This document shows positions 30,056 to 40,693 of a stretch of DNA of 64,000 bases, piece by piece. The translations under genes and the position numbers were made by a program. The notes beneath the pieces were generated by a model. It was given only the letters and a program-made list of their open reading frames with translations. It made no database searches and was not told the origin of the DNA. Numbering within the stretch: position 1 is the stretch's first letter; each line of letters begins with the position of its first letter. Origin of the DNA: Agroathelia rolfsii (Eukaryota > Basidiomycota > Agaricomycetes > Amylocorticiales > Amylocorticiaceae); contig JABRWF010000001.1 in the NCBI GenBank assembly GCA_018343915.1, forward strand, positions 992,001 to 1,056,000. Direction: 5' to 3'.

Positions 30056-32524
30056 TGTAAGAAAAGCAAGCCAGCTAGTAAATGTGTTAAAAGCTAGATA
30101 GCATTACACTTATCCTTGTACTTGGATGTGGTACGTGGACAAATAAATAAAGTAACTACTACAAAAAATATATAGCTATATTGTCATGGGTCACTCATGA
30201 CTCAAACCAACCAAACACATCTAGCCTAGGAAGGCTAGGCAAAGGGGGGGGTACTACTGATATCTTTAATCTCCCCTAGTAGGGAGGTGCAACTCATGTT
30301 TAAAGACCTAGAGGCAAGGTCTCCTACTGTTTCATGAAGGCTTTCATGCAATATATAATCACTGGTATTCTTTAAAGTCCCTTTGCCAGATGGGACATGC
30401 TGTCTTGGACTAGACATAATTCTTTATACTCCCTGATCCTAGGAGTCCATGTTCACACATTATAGTGACACATGCTTTCACTCAGTATTATACTCCCTTA
30501 GAGCATGGAGTCACAGCATATCCCCTTAACCTTGGGGTCCAGGTATAACAAGTCAAAGATGATGATAGGGGGGGGGGGGTAAAATATATAAGAGAGAGAG
30601 TGGGAGATGAGAACTTTCAGGTGTGAGTGAGAATGACTCAGAGGGCAAAAGGTGGTCAAGCTGAATTGCAAAGGCCCCAAGGGCAGGCCTCTATATACTG
30701 TTTACAAGTACTCTAAGAATAGTCCTTAACTCCACATCAAGGGAAATAGAAGAAAGGAAAGAGAAAGGATTAGAGGAGTTAGAACAGAAGTACAGTGTGG
30801 GAAAGATCAATGATAGAAGAAGCATCAAAGATGGGAGAAGCAAATCAATAATGTATATCAGAAGATCAGGAAGCATACCCAAATGAAGTACAGTACTATA
30901 TAAACAATGCAGCAATAAACCCAAAATAAAGAAGTAAAGCCTATACACTCAAATCAAAAGATAAAAATTCAAGAAAAATAGTAGAAAATATAGAAAAATT
31001 AGGAGAACAGGATAGACCACAAGATCAACTCATGACATACATACTATAGTCACGCTCCATGTGACTGTGACTCTGTTACTCCCATTGAGGTATGGATTGC
31101 CTATTCTAACACACCCCCTCAATCCTTGCAATCAAACCCAAAGAAAATCCCACCAGAATAGAAGGAAAATCATGTCTAGGTAATGTAGATGTAGGTAGTG
31201 TAAGGTGTATAGTAAGAGATATAAGTGAAGAGAAATAAAATGAAAAATGCAAGATACCACTTGCACCCAAAAATCCAAAACAGAAATCACGGCAGCCGTG
31301 CGCGCATGATTGGGCCATGGCAGTTAATTCCTGCATGTGCTGGCACCTTCTGGTTGCTGGTGCTATGCCGGACTTGTTGTTTGTATTGAGCTAAATATGG
31401 CAGGTTTGGTCTTCACACATTTGGCTCAATAGCCCAGGGCTAGGTGATGTTGAGCAAATAAAAATGATTTGCACAATGACGGAATGTCCATTGCCATTGT
31501 GCCTAGCACCCCCTGGTGTCCGTGCTTGTCCTATAGGTTGTGATCCATTGTGGTGTTGTCCCATTGCTTATCTTTGCGGCTGGGACGGTCCTCACAGCTT
31601 AATGCCTCTTGACGGTAGGTTTGTGCTCATCCTGGGGTCATGATCCATCATGGTGTTGTCCTGTTGCTCATCTTCTATGGCTGGTATGGTCCCGTGGCTC
31701 AATGCCTCTGGATGGCAGGTTGCATGGCATGGTAGTGGATGTGTTTGCTGCCATTTCATGCATGTTTGTTAGGTGGTGAATTTGACTATGCTTGTGCTAA
31801 GCCCTCGGGTGAATGAATAAAGAGGTAGGGTGCATTGGCACCCCCTTAACAGCATTACTGGTGTGCAAAAGTGTGTGTATGTACATGTGTGTGTATGCAT
31901 GTTGAATTTATCACCCTGATTCAGGGGTCTTCCTAAATCCCCGTGCAAATCCCCTCCTGTTATGCCTACTCCGGTGGGTATGCAAAACCCTATACTAGCT
32001 CCTCACCAGCTCCGGTAATGCATTGTTATAGCAGTTACCCATCCCTCTGAGATTCTCTCATGGAATCCGGAGGCCTGTTATCTGCTGACAGCTCATTGCT
32101 GTCCGGTTCATGCATGTTGTTGTGAGCCTATTGGCTAGTGGCCTAACACTAGGTAGGTCCTTAGATTTTGATTGCATTGCTAACTTCATGCACATGAGAG
32201 AGCTCCCCAGGAGCTAATGAAAGCCCAGGGCTGCAGAAACTCATGGCTCGCTGCCTAGTTAGACGGCCATTCATCTATTGAGTGACCAGGTGAAATGCAA
32301 TTTTACGTGCTGCTACACAGATTCATTTGTGTGAAAAAAATGAGCCAGCCAGTAAATGTGTTAAAAGCTAGATAGCATTACGCTTATCCTTGTACTTGGA
32401 CACAGTATGCAAACAAATGAATAAAGTAACTACTACAAAAAATATGTAGCTATATACTATAGTCATGCTCTGCGTGACTGTGACTCTGTCACTCCCATTG
32501 AGGCATGGATTGCCTATTCTAACA
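30056..32524 (-). mobile_element. MIN-1 element, complete but interrupted, TSD GTATG
   Basis: Left LTR 30056-31111 (holding an LTR-5 insertion), interior 31112-32329 (1,218 bp), right LTR 32330-32524 (195 bp). GTATG flanks it at 30051-30055 and 32525-32529. The interior has exactly the length of the copy at 23278-24495. Confidence 0.88.
30182..31037 (-). repeat. LTR-5 solo LTR, TSD TATAT/TACAT
   Basis: It is 856 bp, reading TGTCATGGGTCAC...AACTCATGACA on the plus strand. The flanks TATAT (30177-30181) and TACAT (31038-31042) differ by one transition. Removing it restores the MIN-1 LTR text AGCTATATACTATAG. It holds a run of ten or more G near 30569. Confidence 0.8.
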
Positions 32525-33230
32525 GTATGTGGCAACTCAGAAGGGAGGACATTGCCGGTAATTCTGTCATAAGAGTTCGCAAATATTGATGTGCACAATT
32601 GGGACGTTTGGCGGCTGGGTGCATTGGCAGGTCATAATATAGTTAGCTAAAACTCAATACTATAAATGTCAAGGCTTGTGCGCTTAACTTATCCAACAAA
32701 CACAACCCTCTGTAAGGTATAAGGGTGGGCTGTAAAGCTGGGTTTTACATGTATTGCTTGGTTGGATTTATGACAAACACCCACATGCTCCTGTTGCTAT
32801 CTTTTGTAATGGTATACCCTAATAGCCTACTTTGCTAGAATTGCGTTTGGTACTCTAGACCTTGTAGTCTTCCTGTGTGCTTTCTTTGCATTAAATAGGT
32901 TATTCTGGTATTTCTTACTCAGAACAGGTGGCTTAGCCTACCATGGTCAACTGATGTTCATAGGGACTTGTTACTGCCCTAGCCTAAATGAATAGGGCTT
33001 AATATCACATGTATGCCCTCTGATATATTAGGGACTTATAGACTTTAGGCCTTTTTATATCAAGGCTTATATATATACTTACTAAGCTGCCCTAAAGGCC
33101 TTACACTTAATAAGGGATAGGGGGAGAGAGAGAGGGGGGTGTGGCTAGGATGGATATAAGCCTGAAGGTGAAAGTTATATTAGTTTTTATATAAGGGATA
33201 TAAGTAGGGGGTGTGATAAAACTAGAAAAT

Positions 33231-33303
33231 TGGCTAGACTAGGAATTGAACCCAGGGCCTCCCATTATATATACAGGTGCTCTACCAACTGAGCTATCTT
33301 GCC
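33231..33303 (-). tRNA. tRNA-like sequence in tTRIM 3' LTR
   Basis: The same 73-base cloverleaf as at 8579, with intact A box and B box text and a TATATATA anticodon loop. It is unlikely to act in translation. Confidence 0.65.
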
Positions 33304-33492
33304 ATTACTAGAGTGTGAATTCTTCTGATTACAACACTCCCTCTGAAGTCACACTCTGTGTCTTCACTTGGGAACCAATTTTCTTAGTATTTCTGCTCCA
33401 AATGGATGCTCCTTATAGGTGCCTGCTTACATAAGCATTGTTCTCATTGGGCTAGCATGTTCAGGGCTCATAACCTGATAAAACTAGAAAAT

Positions 33493-33565
33493 TGGCTAGA
33501 CTAGGAATTGAACCCAGGGCCTCCCATTATATATATAGGTGCTCTACCAACTGAGCTATCTTGCC
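33493..33565 (-). tRNA. tRNA-like sequence in tTRIM 5' LTR
   Basis: The same cloverleaf. The anticodon arm reads CCTATATATATAATGGG, so one stem pair is lost relative to the other copies while A and B boxes are kept. Confidence 0.65.
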
Positions 33566-33957
33566 ATTACTAGAGTGTGAATTCTTCTGATTACAACAGG
33601 GTGCCCTTACCTAAAGGCAAAAAGGTCAAAGCTAAGGTTCAGGTAAGAGCTACAGGCTTGTATTTATACATAAATGAAAGGGCCTGTATACAGCCTTAAT
33701 GGTCTGTATATAGCCGGGGTTTGTAAGTAGGAACATGTAATAATGCAGGGGCAGTGCTTTGTGTCTAAGTCCAATGAGCAACTAATCAGAATGATGAGTC
33801 TAGTACTCCTTAGTAATCACACAGTAATCAGAATAACCCTGGTTCCTAAGTCTAGACCTTTTAATGAAAAGGAATGATCTAGACTCCGCCTTCCTAATAT
33901 ACTCTTGTTACAAGTACTCCTGTCATGTGGGGCTAACACAGCTAGTCATATGCATAT

Positions 33958-34832
33958 TGTCATGACTTGCCAACGCACCTGGCTGCCAAACATCCTGATC
34001 ATGTACATCGACATCCACAAACAACTACGATGGAGCCACCAGCAACATCCTCCCTTCTGCATCACTGTGTGTCCCGTACATCGGAAGCATTTCCGATGTG
34101 ACTGCCAATATTTCCCTGGAGCCATATGCATGGCCGTCTTTCATGCTTCCTTTCCATCATTGATGCGCTTCTGTCCATTAGAGCATTCCACATGCTAACT
34201 AGACTTCTCAATGTCAATTCCCAAGTCACCATGTGCCTGCACCAGCAGATCCTTTCTATCTGGGAAGATTGCGCTTGGACTCTCCTATGATCGCACTTTG
34301 ATTGACGATTAGACCACCAATAGTTCTGAAGGAACATACCCCCACCTTTGTGCACAGTGTGGCATGACTACCAGAGCACACAGCGCGTGCTATTACTTAT
34401 TGTCTCTATTGTCTTTTATCCATTTCTTTATTTATCATTTTCACAACTACTATACTTTGTATATATGTACTGTACCTGATGTAGTAGATACAGTAGTCGG
34501 AAAATTAAGTGTGTATCACCCTAAACAAGCCCTACACCCGCTGCATAGCTAGCAGTCAACCTGTGGACTTGAGCGTCCTTAAGTATCTTGTCTAGTTTCT
34601 TATCTCCTGCTTGATCTCTCTATCTATACACAATCTTGCCAGACCACCCGTTCAACTTGCCATATGCCATGCCTATTTGCCACGTCACCCGTATTGCTGC
34701 AAGCCCTGAGATACCAAAGAGGCATCTCTACAAACCCACAGGGCTGCCATCCGATAGTGAGCAGCTTTAGCAGTTAGCGCTCCAGGGGCATTGCCGCACT
34801 GCCTGAGCTAGCTGTGAAGGCAGCTCTTGACA
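33958..34832 (+). repeat. LTR-3 solo LTR, TSD CATAT
   Basis: It is 875 bp, TGTCATGACTTGCC...CTCTTGACA. CATAT flanks it at 33953-33957 and 34833-34837. Confidence 0.9.
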
Positions 34833-34953
34833 CATATCAAGACATCACCTGCAAGGTATTTTATCTATATCTCAATGAATAAAAATCGTAAAAATATAGT
34901 AAAAATATGTATATGTTTATAGTGAGAATGCAAAAAATGTCTAACTCATAACA

Positions 34954-35150
34954 ATGAAGAGGAGGAGCACAAGCAGGTGGAGGAGAAAACTCAGTGTAAG
35001 TAGGAGGAAGCTGAGAGAAGGGCAGCTAAGGAGGAGTACAAATAGGAGGAGGCAGAGCATGCATAAGAAAAGAAGACTTGGCATATGCAGCAGGGGGCAT
35101 AGGCATCCAAGAAACACACCTGGGGTAGTTCCAATAATGAGTCAGAGGTT
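34954..35150 (+). pseudogene. Coiled-coil coding remnant, possibly related to 27864-28766
   Basis: The frame starting NEEEEHKQVEEKTQ continues through three stops with E/K/A-rich text (EEAERRAAKEEYK), like the coiled coil of the Zn2Cys6-like pseudogene. No cysteine cluster survives. Confidence 0.35.
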
Positions 35151-35370
35151 ATAGAGTATTACAGTACAATCTATGACATTGTGACATTGTGACTACAGAC
35201 TAGAGTAGCATTAAAATTTTGTAGTAGCTACTTATCTGTTTGACTCCATATGATGACACTGTATAAGACAAGCAGAATTTTATTCTCTACTGAGTCTATG
35301 TCTGAACTAGTCTAAGGCTTGCATTTCATTATATAAATGGATCCATATAGCAGCACATAAAATTGCCTAG

Positions 35371-36245
35371 TGTCAAGAGCTGCCTTTGCAGCTAGCTTGG
35401 GTGGTGCGGCAATACCCCTGGAGTGCTAACTGCTAAGCTGCTCACTACTAGATAGTAGCTCTGTAGGTTTATGGAGTCGCCTCTTTGATATCTTGGAGCC
35501 TGTGGCAATACGGGTGTTGCAGTGAGTAGACAAATGCATGGTAGGTTGGTGTGGGTGTTCCGGCAAGATTAAGCATAGAGTGGAGAGATCAAGCAAGAAT
35601 AGAGAAGCTAGACAAGATACTCAAGGATGCTCAAGTCCACAGGTTGACCACTGGCTATGTAGTGGGTGTAGAGCTTATTTAGGGCTAAACACACTTAATT
35701 TTCTGACTACTGTATCTACTACATCAAGTATAGTACTATATACTAAGTATAGTAGTCATGAAAATGATAAATAAAGAAATAGAGGAAAAACAATAAGAAT
35801 AATAAGATCTAGTATGTGCTATATGCTCTGGTAGTTGTGCCATACTGTGCACAAAGTTGGGGATGTGTTCCTTTGGAACCATTGGTAGTCTGATCATCAA
35901 TTAGAGTGCAATCATAGTAGGGAACTAAGTGCAATCTTCCTAGATAGGAAGAATCTGCTAGTGCAGGTATATAGCAACTTGGGGAATGTCTTTGAGAAGT
36001 CCAGTTGGCATATAGAATGCTCTGATAGGTAGAAGTGCATTGGTGATGGAAAGGAAGTGCAGGAAGGTGCTGTGTATATAGCTCTGGGAAAACATTGGCA
36101 GACACATTAGAAATGCTTCTGATGTACGAGACACATAGTGATGCAGAAGGGGGGATATCACTAGTAACTCCATCATAGTTGTTTGTGAATATCAATGTGC
36201 ACAATTGGGACATTTGGTAGCTGGGTGTATTAGCGGGTTATGATA
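35371..36245 (-). repeat. LTR-3 solo LTR, TSD CCTAG
   Basis: It is 875 bp, TGTCAAGAGC...GTTATGATA (terminal CA to TA). CCTAG flanks it at 35366-35370 and 36246-36250. Confidence 0.88.
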
Positions 36246-36503
36246 CCTAGCTCTGGTCATCAAATAGACAAATAGCTATCTGACCAGATAGCAAGCTGCT
36301 CCCCTGCCAACTTGTTTCTCAGCTCTCAGGCAATAGCTCTAGGGGAGCTCTTCTCATATGTAAGACTAGTTGCAGCATCACTAGGATACATTCTCCCATA
36401 TCAATACTAGACTAGATCCTTGCCTAGACTACCTCAAGAATAATGTCACAGCTAAATAGCTAAATTCAATAGGCTTGGTATACTCATTAAGGGAGGTCTA
36501 GAG

Positions 36504-37698
36504 TGTCAAGGGTAAACTTCTTGACTTTGTAACATTGGGCATGGGGTGCCTACTTATACACTCAATTAAATAATTCACCTCTTAACACTAAGTACTCAAG
36601 TACCTATAAGTAAGTTTTCCCACAGATATTACCACCCTTATCTTATTAAGGGGGCAACCAGGTACTTTTTTATCTCACTTATAATCATTGCTCTTTAAAT
36701 GCACATACACACACACAAGGGGATTTGTACTGCCTCTAAATGAAGAGAGAAAGAGAGAGAGAGAGAGATGAGGAGGCTAGGACGGAGAGCCTAGGCCTAA
36801 GAGTATTTACCCTGAAGGTGAAGTTTAATTAGTAATCTGTCTATATGAATACTGTAAAATGCTAATGCCAATATTAAACTTCAGTTTATTGTAATGAACT
36901 CTAGTAAGTACCTAATGCCAATATTAACTATAGGAATAATAAGCATATAAAAAGGGAATAAGGAAATATAACAAGGTACTCACACTTTAGTTTATTGTAA
37001 TGAACTGAAGTGTGTCAAAGGAGAAAATGGCAGAGGAATAGATGTGTCAGTCACATGACACCGGAAGTAAAATAATATGTACCATATTTATATAAAGTTA
37101 GAGTAAGGGAGTAAATGAAATAAAATGAAATGAAATACAAGTATAATTAGCATATATAAACATTACAGTCCATACTGCTTGTATCACAATAAATACAAGC
37201 CTTTTTACTTGCCTGAAGGCAAAGAGGTCAAAGCTGAGCTCTTCAGGACAAGTTATATACACTATTTATACTACTATGAAATGGTCCATGTACAGCCTTA
37301 GTGGTCTATGCATAGAGGGAGATAGAAGTGTAAGAGTGGCAATGCAGGGGAAGAATTTTCATCCTAACTCCACCAGGCATCTGTGTGGAAGTCTGTTTCC
37401 AGACTAGTACTGGTAACTATTAGGAATTATTTAGGGAAGGAAGGCTGTGTTCCTAGGCTGCACATAGTGATGAAAGAGAAGTATGCACAGCCTCAAGATT
37501 ACTCCTGTGACGTATGGCTTGGAAATACATAAGGACCAATCACATGACCACTGCACTGCCCATAGTCCATGCCCTAAGGGGTAATTTTTATAAGAAAGAG
37601 TAAAAGAAAAAGGAGAAAATGTGATAAATAATTAAATATTGGTCCAAATAATACAAGAAAATATCCAAAAAATTGGCAAAAATTCCCTACTCATGACA
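36504..37698 (-). repeat. GYP-2 solo LTR, TSD TAGAG
   Basis: TGTCAAGGGTAAAC...CTACTCATGACA. TAGAG flanks it at 36499-36503 and 37699-37703. Without the nested COP-C LTR it is 851 bp. Confidence 0.9.
36853..37191 (-). repeat. COP-C-type solo LTR, TSD AATAC
   Basis: It is 339 bp, TGTAAAATGC...ATCACAATA with terminal CA changed to TA. AATAC flanks it at 36848-36852 and 37192-37196. Confidence 0.88.
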
Positions 37699-37802
37699 TA
37701 GAGCAGGAGGAGAATTCACTAGACAACATAGGTGTGTGTGCTTTCTTGCATATATACATGTATATTTTATGCATAAAAACTACATCTAAAGGGCTGGCAT
37801 TA

Positions 37803-38437
37803 TACTGCCCTCTTATATTAGGGCCTACATGTATGCTTACTAAGCTGCCCTAGAGGCCTTATACTTAATAAGGGATGAAAAAGAAAGGGGGGTGTGAGCT
37901 AGGATATGTGTAAGCCTGAAGGTGAAAATATATTAGTAAATATGTAAAAGAATATAAGTGGGGATGCCCTTACCTGAAGGTGAAAAGGTCAAAGCTAAGG
38001 TTCAGGTAAGAGCTACATGCTTGTATTTATACATAAATGAAAGGGCCCATATGCAGCCTTGATGGTCTGTGTACAGCTGGGGTTTGTAAGCAGGAACATA
38101 TAATAATACAGGGGCAGTACTTTGTGCCTAAGTCCGATGAGCAACCAATCAGAATGATGAGTCTAGTACTCCTTAGTAATTGCACAGTGATCAGAACATC
38201 CCTGGTTCCTGAGTCTAGACCTTTTGGTGAAAAGGAATGATCTAGACTCTGCCTTCCTAATATACTCTTGTCATGAGCACTCCTGTTATGTAGGGCTAAC
38301 ACAGCCAGTCACATGCATGTCAAAATGTCACCTGCAAGGTATTTTATCCATAACTCAGTCAATAAAAATCGTAAAAATACAATAAAAATATGTATATATT
38401 TGTAAGAAAAAGGCAAAAAAATGTCCAACTTATAACA
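37803..38437 (-). repeat. GYP-1 LTR, partial
   Basis: It matches the U3-R part of the GYP-1 LTR in reverse and ends CAACTTATAACA at 38437. The other end is truncated near 37803. Confidence 0.75.
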
Positions 38438-38525
38438 CTCTTATGCATATGCTTTTCTTTTGCTCAACACTATTGCTGCTAGGGAGCTATATGCCCCTAT
38501 TTTCTTTTGCTTAATTGAGACCTAA

Positions 38526-38648
38526 TGATAAAACTAGAAAATTGGCTAGACTAGGAATTGAACCCAGGGCCTCCCATTATATATACAGGTGCTCTACCAA
38601 CTGAGCTATCTTGCCATTACTAGAGTGTGAATTCTTCTGATTACAACA
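38526..38648 (-). repeat. tTRIM solo LTR, TSD CCTAA
   Basis: A lone 123-bp LTR with CCTAA at 38521-38525 and 38649-38653. It shows that this tiny LTR undergoes LTR-LTR recombination, or can insert alone. Confidence 0.92.
38543..38615 (-). tRNA. tRNA-like sequence in tTRIM solo LTR
   Basis: The same 73-base cloverleaf with A box, B box and TATATATA loop as at 8579. TTTT follows it on the minus strand. Confidence 0.65.
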
Positions 38649-38983
38649 CCTAATAGGAGCATTAAATACACCAAACACCACTATATCTGCACTGTTATAG
38701 AGCACTATTGCACAGAGCAAATGACTGCTGAGCAACCCAAGCCATTAAGTTAGGCATAGCTGACTGCTGAACAAGCAAGAGAGTCAACAAGTCAAGCCTG
38801 CTATATAAGTGCACTGGCACATACACTGCAGCCATTAGACATGACCATAGAGGGTAAAAGGGACTGCTGAGCAACCCTATAGCCATTAAGTCAGGCATGG
38901 CCAACCACTGAACAAGCAATAAGAGGGGTTGACAAGTCAAGCCTACAGTATGAAAGTGCTGGCATATACAAGCAGGGGGTATT

Positions 38984-39344
38984 TGTTGAAGGACAAAGTT
39001 GGATCATAAATATGTGTAACATTTTCTATTCCTTTTCCTCTCTTGTCTTTAATCTTCATGGAACGATGCATTACAGACTTTTACATTACTTGCTACATAT
39101 AGCTTGTTACATGTTTTTTGCTTCCGCGGTCACATGACTACTGTTTATACTGTGCCACACTTTAGACCCTTTGTACCTCAGTTGTTTCTCTTTATACAGC
39201 TGAGGTATAAGTGCTTTAGCATTCTTATATTCACATATACTCTAATACTCTTGTAGTAATATATTATAGGTGAATAAAATAGAGTTGTTTCTCTTTATAT
39301 AGCTGAGGTTAATATATTATAGTATTACACCCCTAATTTTAACA
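38984..39344 (+). repeat. COP-B-type solo LTR, TSD GTATT
   Basis: It is 361 bp, TGTTGAAGGACAAAG...AATTTTAACA. GTATT flanks it at 38979-38983 and 39345-39349. Predicted LTR intron at about 39205-39269 with branch CTAAT at 39242. Confidence 0.92.
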
Positions 39345-39767
39345 GTATTATGCAAGCAACAGTGCTGGGCTTTCTGCTGCTGCAGCCTATTAAGGACCTG
39401 GACTTTTCATACACACATACTTTTGTGCATTTTCACTTTTATTTGATGTGCAGTGTATATTCATTTTATTTTTATTATGCTTTATTCTCTTCACACTACA
39501 TCTTCCTACTACTACCTCACCTTACATACATAGGTTACATATTTGTTTTGTTTTGTGAGGACTTTCTATTCTGCACAGATTGAGGGGGTATGTTATGGTA
39601 TAATCTATAACATTATAATATTGTGACTACAGACTAGAGTAGCATTGAAATTTTATAGTAGCTACTTATCCATTTGACTCTATACAATGACACTGTACAA
39701 GACAAGCAGAATTTTATTCTCCACTAAGTCTGTATCTGAACTAGTCTAAGGCTTGCATTTCATTATA

Positions 39768-40045
39768 GTCAACCTGTGGACTCAAGCATCCTTAAGTATC
39801 TTGTCTAGTTTCTCCCTTCTTGCTTAATCTCTCCACTCTACACTCAATCTTGCTGGAACACCTGCACCAACCTACTATGTGCTTGTCTGCTTGCCATAAC
39901 ACCTGTATCACTGTAGGCTCCAAGATATCAAAGAGGCAACTCCAAAAACCCATAGGGCTGCCATCCAGTAGTGAGCAGCTTAGCAACTAGTACCCTAGGG
40001 GCATCACTGTACTGCCTAAGCTAGCTGTAAAGGCAGCTCTTGACA
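39768..40045 (+). repeat. LTR-3 3' fragment
   Basis: It matches the last 280 bases of LTR-3 (GTCAACCTGTGG...GCTCTTGACA). It is truncated at the MIN-2 LTR. Confidence 0.75.
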
Positions 40046-40357
40046 GGACTGATTAGAATTGATATAAATCAGATAAGATTTTATCTTATCACTGTAGTAG
40101 ATAATCAATATCTTTACATAGTAAATTTGCATATATTCATTTAAATATTTATTTATTTGAGTATATGCTACATGGATTGAAACTTATTTATCTCTATAAG
40201 TAAAATTCGGATAAATTCAAATAAATTTGTGTAAGTACATAAGATAGTGTATTATTTATTCAAGTACTTATTGTATATATATATGAAGTTGTTTCATTGT
40301 AATAAATACAACTTTCAACAACTATAAGAACAAATAAATTGTTATATTGTGTAGGTA
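40046..40357. other. AT-rich spacer with a small palindrome
   Basis: No gene. GATAAGATTTTATCTTATC near 40072-40090 is a near-perfect hairpin. The COP-A TSD follows. Confidence 0.35.
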
Positions 40358-40362
40358 TAATG

Positions 40363-40683
40363 TGTTGAGGGATACAATCCGAACATTTACATTTGTATAT
40401 ATCTTAATTGTTGCCCTTCTATTTTGTTTCTCTTTTATTTCCTCTCTTAATTGACGAGCACCTACGATACACGTCACATGACTTTACATACTAAATCCGT
40501 ATGCTTCCGACTTATGCCGCTTCAGTTCATTGTTATTTACTGAAGCGTGCGTATGCCTTATTATAATTTTTCTCCTACTTTTACTAACACTATTGTAGTA
40601 ACTTTGTGTTAGGTATAAATAATATAGAGTTCATTGTTATTCACTGAAGCTAACTTTGTGTTAGCTTTGCCTTTCATTCAACA
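40363..40683 (+). repeat. COP-A 5' LTR
   Basis: TGTTGAGGGATAC...TTCATTCAACA. TATATAT at 40396-40402 could position transcription inside the LTR, so almost all of the 5' leader is LTR sequence. Hairpins GCTTCAGT/ACTGAAGC flank a predicted intron. Confidence 0.95.
40547..40612 (+). other. Predicted spliceosomal intron in COP-A LTR (66 nt)
   Basis: Donor GTGCGT, a perfect TACTAAC branch site at 40582-40588, acceptor TGTTAG. The length is typical of basidiomycete introns. It lies between two copies of the hairpin text TTCATTGTTATT, at the same relative position as in COP-B and COP-C. No transcript evidence is available. Confidence 0.5.
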
Positions 40684-40693
40684 GGTTATGAGC
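40684..40693 (+). promoter_or_regulatory. COP-A primer binding site overlapping the Gag start
   Basis: GGTTATGAGC directly follows the LTR and is complementary to the initiator tRNA-Met anticodon region. The ATG within it (40688-40690) is the best Gag start codon. Confidence 0.65.

Larger units (their letters stand above)
29291..32639 (-). repeat. LTR-3 copy opened by a MIN-1 element
   Basis: The two parts (29291-30055 and 32530-32639) sum to 875 bp, the family length. The right end reads CATAATA, a decayed CATGACA. The flanks AATAC and TAGTT do not match, so no TSD is visible. Confidence 0.75.
33214..33598 (-). mobile_element. tTRIM, complete single copy, TSD GGGTG
   Basis: It is 385 bp: LTR 33214-33336, interior 33337-33475 (139 bp), LTR 33476-33598. 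GGGTG flanks it at 33209-33213 and 33599-33603. The primer site GGTTATGAGCCCTG and the polypurine tract are present on the minus strand, the latter with one base changed. It has no protein-coding capacity. Confidence 0.93.
32667..34953 (-). repeat. GYP-1 solo LTR with two nested insertions, TSD ATAAA/ATGAA
   Basis: It runs TGTCAAGGCTTG...CTAACTCATAACA. A tTRIM (33214-33598) and an LTR-3 (33958-34832) are inserted. The flanks ATAAA (32662-32666) and ATGAA (34954-34958) differ by one transition. Confidence 0.82.
35157..39767 (+). mobile_element. MIN-2 element with five nested insertions
   Basis: Two 177-bp LTRs (35157-35333 and 39591-39767) flank a non-coding interior whose start (CAGCACATAAAATTGC) resembles MIN-1. 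The tract GATTGAGGGGGTA directly precedes the 3' LTR. Inserted: LTR-3 35371-36245, GYP-2 LTR 36504-37698, a GYP-1 LTR piece 37803-38437, tTRIM LTR 38526-38648, COP-B LTR 38984-39344. No matching TSD: the 3' flank is an LTR-3 fragment. Confidence 0.7.
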
